NCBI GenBank assembly: GCA_027019685.1
Contig: JALUWH010000115.1
Coordinates: 1 to 13,759, forward strand
DNA length: 13,759 nucleotides
Reading direction: 5' to 3'
DNA from: Ghiorsea sp.
GTDB lineage: Bacteria; Pseudomonadota; Zetaproteobacteria; Mariprofundales; Mariprofundaceae
Shown one piece after another: positions 6,121 to 12,049 of the stretch (position 1 is the first letter of the stretch; every line of letters starts with the position of its first letter). A program made the position numbers and the translations under genes. The notes below the pieces were generated by a model. The model was not told the origin of the DNA, did not search any database, and saw nothing but the letters and a program-made list of their open reading frames with translations.

Positions 6121-8690
6121 TAAGGGAATAGGTATAGTTTCTGCATCACTTGTGATGGTTTGCCAGTGTTATCGACTTGTTCATAGCTCATGTTAATGTG
6201 AATGTTATTTGCGTTCACTCTAAATGTAGATAGAGCAAGCCTATTGTCTGTGATAGTGTTCTTTTGGCTAATAACAAATGGTTTGCTCTTTGCTATGCCA
6301 GAGGACTTAAAGAATTGACCAACCACTTCACTTGTAAGGTCTGGCATGACGACTGACCAACCTACAAATACCAACTGATTATTGAAGATGTGCGCTATGG
6401 GTTGATAGTTGTCAGTTGCAGAGGTTTGACTCGGTGATATATAGCTCAGTGCTATATTATTTGACCACATGGCCTGCGTAGCATTATATATTTTCATGGC
6501 TGCTGTTTTTCGAGGTGCTGAACGATTGTTTTCAGCCCAAGTCGCAACGATGTCACCATGTTTATTCATGGAAATCATGACCCTAGCAAATTTAGCCCCT
6601 GTTCCTGCTATAGGTTGGGCTAACCATTGTTGTGGTGTGGCAAGCCAATTGGCATCATTGATATTGAATGTTCTGTAAACAATACCAATATTTCCGTTGG
6701 CATCCAGCTCACCGCCCCAGGCGACTACAACGTCACCGTTTTGATTGCTATCAATATCGGGGATACCATTCTCAGCTTTACTTATAACAAGGTGAGTTTG
6801 GTTGCTGTCCAATTGTATGATGCTTGATAATAACACGCCAGCGTTTGAGAAGTGTCGTAAATATACATGGCGTACGCCAAGTTCTATGGTATCCCAGACA
6901 ACTAAAAAATCACCGTTGCTTAAGCTGGCAATCGCAGGGTGCATGGCATCACCTAAAGTATTGTATGCAAAATTCACATCTTGGCTGACAGCAAATGGTG
7001 CCACAACTGTATTGCCGAATTCATCATAAACGGCTGTGAAAACCTCATTCCCTCGTAGTGTTTGCCCTAACCACGTGATTGCAAACTGGTTATTACCAAG
7101 TTCTATGATGTCTGGATAATTACTTTTATATACGGTGTTTGGAATTTTTATAGCAGCCGTTAGTGGTAAACCAGATGCGTCATAAATACGATACCAAATA
7201 CCGCCGCCTGACCAAGTGATAACACTTTTTCCTGACGCAAGCGTAGCAATGGTTGCATGGGTTTGGCGCAGTGTACTATTTGCATCAACAGATACTTGCT
7301 CGGAAAAGCTTATGTTAGGGTACTTAGTAAAAGTATAAATATATGCACTGCCTACTATGGCAGGTGCACCATGTCCAAAACCCGCACCGATAATCAGGTA
7401 TTTGCCATCAGCATCAAGACGAGCACCAATGTGTTCGTTTGCGGTTGCAGTGTTAGGCATGATTTTATCTGTCTGTCTCCAAGTGCCTAAGAAAGGTTGA
7501 TAGTCAAAGCGATAGACAGCACCTGCATCAATTAATCCATTATAATCAGATCGTAAGGTTCCTGAATAAATAATATTACCCGTGATAGATACCCAGCGCC
7601 CAAATCTATCATTTACTTGTGCATCGGATGCTAGTAACTGTGCGTGCTGTACCCACTGACCTTGGTTGTTCTTATGAAACACATAAGCACTGCCTGCTTG
7701 CAGTGCGGCAGCACCATTCTCACGAGCCCCAACAACAATGACTTGTCCATTGGTATCTACGCTACCACCAAAGAAATTGTTGGCATATCGATCTATTGCG
7801 ACCAGATGCCCTGTTTCTGCCCATGTGTTATTTTGGCTATTGCGTTCATAAACATAAGCACTTCCTGCTTTGCTATAACCATCTATTGTATCCCAATATG
7901 AACCAACTACTGCAACATTTTCTTTAATAGATACAGATGTACCAAAGCGTTGGCCTTTGCTAGGTACAGATGGCGTGAGGGATTGCTGATACAACCATTG
8001 CCCAGAAAGCTTGTCTTTAGTGAAAACAAAAGCTTCTCCTACATCGCGTATTGCGCTTTGAGGGTGATGCCAAGCAGAAATAACCATGGTGTTACCATCA
8101 ATAGCAACACTTTTACCGAATTGCCCATTGAGGTTGGGTATGGGGGCAATGAGTTTTTGTGTAAGCGTCCAAGTATTGGTCAAGCTATCACGGTTAAAGA
8201 CATAAGCAGCACCTTGATCTTTTTTGTTTATATCGTGGAAAGGCGCACCTACAACTGCAGTATTACCATCAATGGAAAGGCTATGACCGAACTGGTCATT
8301 GGCATAAATGTCCATTGCCCATAGTTCACCACTGGCTATCCAGTTGTTAACAGATATTTCATCATAGACATAAACACTACCTGCATTAGCAGATTGGGTA
8401 GATGAAAAAGGAGCTGCAATCAATGCATGTTGACCTGAAATAGCAGTGACCCAGCCAAAACCATCACTGGTGGGAGTACCATTAAGTATGCTTGATAACT
8501 GAGTTACAGGCGGAGTTACAGGCGGAGTTACAGGCGGAGTTACAGGCGGAGTTACAGGCGGAGTTACAGGCGGAGTTACAGGCGGAGTTACAGGCGGAGT
8601 TACAGGTTCGGGATTATTACAGCTTACTAAGGTTAGGGCTAGTATAAAAGAAAAAATTATTAAGCGAATTGGGTTCATAATTATCATCAT
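6120..8690 (-). CDS. Outer-surface lipoprotein with two seven-repeat beta-propellers and a PVTP stalk
   Basis: An 856-residue lipoprotein: hydrophobic h-region, lipobox LVSC with Cys24, then Asn at +2, which suits outer-membrane sorting. A (PVTP)n stalk covers residues about 29-63. Residues about 66-457 contain seven FG-GAP-type repeats, each with FG-xSV-(D)GN-VVGA followed by a GSAYVY-like strand, as in integrin-alpha-like propellers. Residues about 460-856 contain seven more repeats of a different kind (pattern P-I-xxN-G-VVVW followed by VYxRxFN). The second half aligns along its length with the 434-residue protein encoded just upstream in the operon. In-frame starts are ATG 8690, 8687 and 8678; 8690 is kept, as none has a clear ribosome binding site. 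Coupling to the upstream stop 3 nt away is likely. A surface adhesin, ligand-binding or scaffold role is inferred; no catalytic motif was found. Confidence 0.78.
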   Translation of the reverse strand: MMIIMNPIRLIIFSFILALTLVSCNNPEPVTPPVTPPVTPPVTPPVTPPVTPPVTPPVTPPVTQLSSILNGTPTSDGFGWVTAISGQHALIAAPFSSTQSANAGSVYVYDEISVNNWIASGELWAMDIYANDQFGHSLSIDGNTAVVGAPFHDINKKDQGAAYVFNRDSLTNTWTLTQKLIAPIPNLNGQFGKSVAIDGNTMVISAWHHPQSAIRDVGEAFVFTKDKLSGQWLYQQSLTPSVPSKGQRFGTSVSIKENVAVVGSYWDTIDGYSKAGSAYVYERNSQNNTWAETGHLVAIDRYANNFFGGSVDTNGQVIVVGARENGAAALQAGSAYVFHKNNQGQWVQHAQLLASDAQVNDRFGRWVSITGNIIYSGTLRSDYNGLIDAGAVYRFDYQPFLGTWRQTDKIMPNTATANEHIGARLDADGKYLIIGAGFGHGAPAIVGSAYIYTFTKYPNISFSEQVSVDANSTLRQTHATIATLASGKSVITWSGGGIWYRIYDASGLPLTAAIKIPNTVYKSNYPDIIELGNNQFAITWLGQTLRGNEVFTAVYDEFGNTVVAPFAVSQDVNFAYNTLGDAMHPAIASLSNGDFLVVWDTIELGVRHVYLRHFSNAGVLLSSIIQLDSNQTHLVISKAENGIPDIDSNQNGDVVVAWGGELDANGNIGIVYRTFNINDANWLATPQQWLAQPIAGTGAKFARVMISMNKHGDIVATWAENNRSAPRKTAAMKIYNATQAMWSNNIALSYISPSQTSATDNYQPIAHIFNNQLVFVGWSVVMPDLTSEVVGQFFKSSGIAKSKPFVISQKNTITDNRLALSTFRVNANNIHINMSYEQVDNTGKPSQVMQKLYLFP
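8501..8606. repeat. 12-bp tandem repeat, about 8.8 copies, encoding the PVTP stalk
   Basis: Eight perfect copies of GAGTTACAGGCG run from 8501 to 8596, followed by a partial ninth copy ending at 8606. Read on the - strand they encode the repeating tetrapeptide PVTP. Because the unit is 12 nt, copy-number changes stay in frame and would alter stalk length without switching the gene off. The absence of synonymous differences between copies points to recent or ongoing expansion. Confidence 0.95.
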
Positions 8691-8693
8691 TAG

Positions 8694-9998
8694 TTATCGA
8701 GTAATCCTATATATTTTTCCATATACCATATCACTCCCACCAACGACAGCCATTTCCCATGTTAGCATCAAATCTATGGTTAAAGCTCCGCTAGAAAAAG
8801 CAATATCAGGTCTTCGTTGCTCAAAGGTTACTAATGATGAGGTGCTATCATTAACTTTAAACGCTTTTAAGAGCTTGTTTTTTGGTGAATAGAAGCTGAT
8901 ATATACATCTAGGCTACCATCTAAACTCTTGCCTGAAAAGGCAACAATACTTGTTCCACCTTCAAATATTTTACTTGTGATGCGATTAGCGCCTGCATCT
9001 AACTCGCCTGCTAAACGAATCGTGTTTTCCCAAACATTCAACGCACTATTATACTTCTTATAAAATACACTTGCTGTACTCATAGTTGATGCAGTCATAT
9101 CCATCCATGAAGCTGCAATGTCACCTTTATTGTTTAAGCTGATATGAGGTATTGCTTGAATAGCGTTTGGTACATAATCCAAAAGCCGTTCATCTGCATT
9201 GACCCACGGAGAAACATGGATATTGAACTTTCGCAGAGCAATGGGATAAGATGCAGTTATCACATCATAACCCGCCCAAACCACAGCAACATCACCTTTT
9301 ATATTCATATCTACATCAGGAAAGCCCAGTTCTATTTTTGATGTTGGGTCGAGTACCAGAGAAGGTCGAGTTGACAGCGCTGTGACAGGCGAAGTGCTTT
9401 GTGCAATACGGTTGAAACTTTGACCATATATCGCTCTTTTACCTGACTGAAGTACATCCCATACAACAATAAATTCGCCCTTTTTATTCATTGCAACATC
9501 AGGATGAATGACTGCATCTGAAACCCAAGGTTGGTTACCTAATGTGACACTTTTTTTAGCAACAAGGGTGTTACCTGCGCTGTCTAATACTGTAATAAAT
9601 ACTTCATGACCAAGATTTGTGCGCTCATGCCAAGTCACGACAAAGCGGTTTGTGCCAGCCGATACAATAGGGTGGCTTGCTGACCCAGTTGGTTTAGAAA
9701 TGGATAGGCGTGCTAATGTGTTGCCAAGGTTGTCCATAACGAGTGCTTGCGTTCCTTGCTCTTGCCAAACCATGAGAGATGTACCGTTATTCAACATGGC
9801 GACAGAAGCATGACCTTGCCCCAATCCAGTTGCATGAAGCTCAAAATCATTTTGCTGAACATTGATTGTTGCCGCATTACTCGTGAGACTAAATAATGAT
9901 AAAGTAAACACAAATAACAGCAATTGCATAAGAAGCTTGCTTTTGGTCAGCGCATTTAAGCGAGTATTTATCGTGATTAGTAATGGTTTAGATTTCAT
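8694..9998 (-). CDS. Secreted seven-repeat beta-propeller-like protein
   Basis: A 434-residue protein with an extended n-region, a hydrophobic stretch at about 24-38 and probable signal cleavage after TSNA near residue 42. It has no lipobox, so it should be released to periplasm or medium. The mature part is seven repeats of about 50 residues, each with a hydrophobic strand ending in VVW or similar (for example GEFIVVWD, GDVAVVWAG, GDIAASWMD), then a strand like VYGQSFN or ALRKFNI. This periodicity suggests a seven-bladed propeller. The protein aligns along its length with the C-terminal half of the next protein in the operon. ATG 9998 is 3 nt after the preceding stop, with AAGAG nearby; an in-frame ATG at residue 24 would give a shorter signal peptide. 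The family is not recognised beyond propeller-like repeats, and no function is assigned. Confidence 0.75.
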   Translation of the reverse strand: MKSKPLLITINTRLNALTKSKLLMQLLLFVFTLSLFSLTSNAATINVQQNDFELHATGLGQGHASVAMLNNGTSLMVWQEQGTQALVMDNLGNTLARLSISKPTGSASHPIVSAGTNRFVVTWHERTNLGHEVFITVLDSAGNTLVAKKSVTLGNQPWVSDAVIHPDVAMNKKGEFIVVWDVLQSGKRAIYGQSFNRIAQSTSPVTALSTRPSLVLDPTSKIELGFPDVDMNIKGDVAVVWAGYDVITASYPIALRKFNIHVSPWVNADERLLDYVPNAIQAIPHISLNNKGDIAASWMDMTASTMSTASVFYKKYNSALNVWENTIRLAGELDAGANRITSKIFEGGTSIVAFSGKSLDGSLDVYISFYSPKNKLLKAFKVNDSTSSLVTFEQRRPDIAFSSGALTIDLMLTWEMAVVGGSDMVYGKIYRITR

Positions 9999-10001
9999 TT
10001 G

Positions 10002-11873
10002 TTACTCTTGAATACTTATAATTTGGTCTATGCCAACATTGTTCATCAATGTCACTTTACCACTAGGCCAAACAACCTTCAGCGTATCAATTATTGTATT
10101 TTGAGCCAAGCCAAAGTGTAGTCTAGCATGGTTTTGAGTATTTTTATGAATCCCAGCATTCTGTTCTCGTTTTTGCGTAATGCCACCTGCTGTAACATAA
10201 ACAATTGCGCCCACCCCTTCGGCCTGGGATGTCGTGCCATGCAAATCAATCTCCAGCCAATGATTGCCAGTCCCCTGATTATGAAACAATTGCTGAGGGC
10301 CTAAGGCTGTAAAAATCTTTTTCCCTTCACCATTACTCACAAATAAATCCAAATAACCATCCTGATCATAATCAACCACTGACACACTATCGCCAATACC
10401 TTGTAAACTCCCCTCCGCACCTGCTGCATAAGGAGCTACCGAGAAATTCCCGTTCCCATCATTTAATAAGAGCACATTCGGCTTATTCTGTGCTACACCC
10501 GACTCAACAATATACAAATCAACATCCATATCATTATCGAAGTCGCCCGCAACAGAAGAGCGCCCAAATGTTGCTGGAATTGCCGTATCAACAAACTGAT
10601 TTCCACCTTGATTCATAAACAGTTTGCCAGGCGTAACTACGGGGTTTGCCAGACCGACCGAAGATAAAAGCGATAAGGTGGCTGAATCTGTAACCACGCC
10701 ATTTACAGACATTTGATAAGAAGTAACCTCCCAAGCCTGAGTTACTGTGTTAAAGCCTATATAGACTCCTGGCGCTGAAAAAGTTGAAACACCTTGATTT
10801 CTTATTTTCTGGAAATCCAAAGTAAAATCAAGCAGTGTAGGAGACCATCCAGTAGCGCCAATAAACACATTAGCAACCAACACATCGCCCAATTTAAATA
10901 AGGGTAAGCCCAACGACTTAAAACTTAGCGATTTCGTTTGCAACTTCTTATTCGTAATACGAAAACGAAGCTCTGTTGGAGAAATCTGAACCACTTGAGA
11001 CAGCTTTCTCTCAGGATAAGACGCAACATATATATCCGTATACAAATCATTGTTAAAGTCTGCAAATGTTGTATCTAACACCCCAGACACAACAGGAATA
11101 TTAAAGCTTTTTGTCACCGCAACCATGGGTAAAGTTTTGACATCAAATATCCTGTGGGGAAAATTATAACCATTAATCACCAAATCCAGAATGCCGTCGT
11201 TATTCAGATCTGCAAGCTGCGCAGATTTTTGTGTTTGGTTAGGTAGAGCCATACCCTGTGCTGTTGCCTGAGGAGAAAAGTGACCATATGGATCTTGCAT
11301 AAACAACTCAGTTGCGGCACCCGCACGGTAAAAGCCCGAGAAAACAAAATCCGTATTCCCATCATGGTTAAAATCTTCTGGCAACGGCGTTCGCCCCCTT
11401 CCTAGAGGGTAATCCAGCCCTTTGGCTTGAGCTTGATTTATAAATGAGCCTGCTTGATTCATGAAAACATGGTTGCTTCCAGCACCAGCACCACTTTGTG
11501 CTCCAACAAGTTCGACCAAGTCAAGCGTGCCATCTTTATTGAGGTCTGTCCAAACAGCTCCATGCGTATCGGCAGTGGGTACGCCTGCCCAATACTGGGT
11601 TATTTTATCGGTAAATGTACCATCACCATTGTTGATATAGAGATTGGGTTGATTGGCATGGTTGCCCATCCATAAGTCTGGTAAACCATCGCCATTGGCA
11701 TCTCCCCAAGAACCTGCGCCAAAACTAGGCCCTTGATGAAGAATGTTAGCTTGTGTGGAAACGTCGGTAAATGTGAGATTAGGTGATGAAGATGATGAAG
11801 ATGGTGAAGATGGTGAAGATGGTGAACAAGCTGAAAAAACAAGTAAAAGTAGTAGGTATAAAAATGGTTTCAT
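10002..11873 (-). CDS. FG-GAP/VCBS lipoprotein with C-terminal ASPIC/UnbV domain
   Basis: A 623-residue lipoprotein, first gene of the operon. The signal ends at VFSAC (Cys16), followed by a Ser/Pro linker (about 17-31); Ser at +2 suits the outer membrane. Seven acidic calcium-loop motifs mark the blades: DANGDG near 58, DLNKDG near 110, DFNHDG near 167, DLNNDG near 222, DFNNDL near 272, DFDNDMD near 444 and DYDQDG near 501. Each is usually followed by an LFxNxGxGxF strand. Residues about 537-620 match the ASPIC/UnbV domain (NHWLEIDL, GVGAIVYV, LHFGLA, VVWPSGKV). About 120 residues (about 293-413) that do not look like FG-GAP sequence interrupt the propeller. The fifth loop is altered (Leu where Gly is usual). 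The ribosome site AAGGA lies 10 nt before the ATG. Cell-surface binding or scaffolding is likely; the ligand is unknown. Confidence 0.85.
   Translation of the reverse strand: MKPFLYLLLLLVFSACSPSSPSSPSSSSSSPNLTFTDVSTQANILHQGPSFGAGSWGDANGDGLPDLWMGNHANQPNLYINNGDGTFTDKITQYWAGVPTADTHGAVWTDLNKDGTLDLVELVGAQSGAGAGSNHVFMNQAGSFINQAQAKGLDYPLGRGRTPLPEDFNHDGNTDFVFSGFYRAGAATELFMQDPYGHFSPQATAQGMALPNQTQKSAQLADLNNDGILDLVINGYNFPHRIFDVKTLPMVAVTKSFNIPVVSGVLDTTFADFNNDLYTDIYVASYPERKLSQVVQISPTELRFRITNKKLQTKSLSFKSLGLPLFKLGDVLVANVFIGATGWSPTLLDFTLDFQKIRNQGVSTFSAPGVYIGFNTVTQAWEVTSYQMSVNGVVTDSATLSLLSSVGLANPVVTPGKLFMNQGGNQFVDTAIPATFGRSSVAGDFDNDMDVDLYIVESGVAQNKPNVLLLNDGNGNFSVAPYAAGAEGSLQGIGDSVSVVDYDQDGYLDLFVSNGEGKKIFTALGPQQLFHNQGTGNHWLEIDLHGTTSQAEGVGAIVYVTAGGITQKREQNAGIHKNTQNHARLHFGLAQNTIIDTLKVVWPSGKVTLMNNVGIDQIISIQE
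11782..11826. repeat. 9-bp tandem repeat encoding the Ser/Pro linker
   Basis: Five 9-bp units, the last three being perfect GATGGTGAA (11800-11826), preceded by GATGATGAA and GGTGATGAA. On the - strand they encode the Ser/Pro-rich linker just after the lipid-anchored cysteine. Length change would be in frame. Confidence 0.85.
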
Positions 11874-11903
11874 TTTAAGTTGTTCCTTTTTTGAAAGTCG
11901 TGC

Positions 11904-11926
11904 ATGCTCTTTTTACAAGAGAGCAT
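11904..11926. repeat. Intergenic hairpin in the leader of the - strand operon
   Basis: ATGCTCT (11904-11910) and AGAGCAT (11920-11926) form a perfect 7-bp stem around a 9-nt loop, about 30 nt upstream of the - strand operon start codon. It could be a regulator site or an mRNA leader stem. No U-tract suitable for a terminator follows closely on the - strand. Confidence 0.45.
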
Positions 11927-11940
11927 TGGCAAAACAATAA

Positions 11941-11950
11941 AGTTTAAACT
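11941..11950. repeat. 10-bp palindrome in the divergent intergenic region
   Basis: AGTTTAAACT is a perfect 10-bp palindrome lying near the middle of the 176-nt region between divergent genes, where a shared operator would be expected. It is AT-rich and short, so chance is a real possibility. Confidence 0.25.
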
Positions 11951-11993
11951 ACAGTGTAATTGTCAGAGCAGGTCATGTCTAGTTTTCGGGATG

Positions 11994-12022
11994 TTGTGTC
12001 ATGCGAGCCCCGATACTATTAT
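11994..12022 (+). promoter_or_regulatory. Candidate sigma70-type promoter for the synthase gene
   Basis: A -35-like TTGTGT (11994-11999) and a -10-like TATTAT (12017-12022, five of six matches to TATAAT) are separated by 17 nt. Transcription would start near 12029, about 20 nt before the ATG. The -35 element is weak (three of six). No convincing promoter was found for the divergent - strand operon. Confidence 0.35.
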
Positions 12023-12039
12023 TCAGCAGCTATAAAAAA

Positions 12040-12043
12040 GAGG
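12040..12043 (+). promoter_or_regulatory. Ribosome binding site deciding the synthase start
   Basis: GAGG at 12040-12043 lies 6 nt before ATG 12050, and no competing in-frame start has a comparable site. This fixes the N terminus of the long 3'-truncated gene. Confidence 0.7.
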
Positions 12044-12049
12044 TAATTC

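Noticed and set aside
7950..8324. A 124-codon + strand open frame inside the double-propeller gene
   Set aside because: It is antisense to a convincing repeat-structured coding region, with no domain and no initiation signal; the other short + strand frames in 6469-9813 are rejected for the same reason.
8501..8606. Possible CRISPR-like array
   Set aside because: The 12-bp units are contiguous with no spacers and encode PVTP in frame within a lipoprotein stalk.
11904..11926. Intrinsic terminator between the divergent genes
   Set aside because: No gene ends into this region from either side and no proper U-tract follows the stem, so a regulatory or leader role is more likely than termination.
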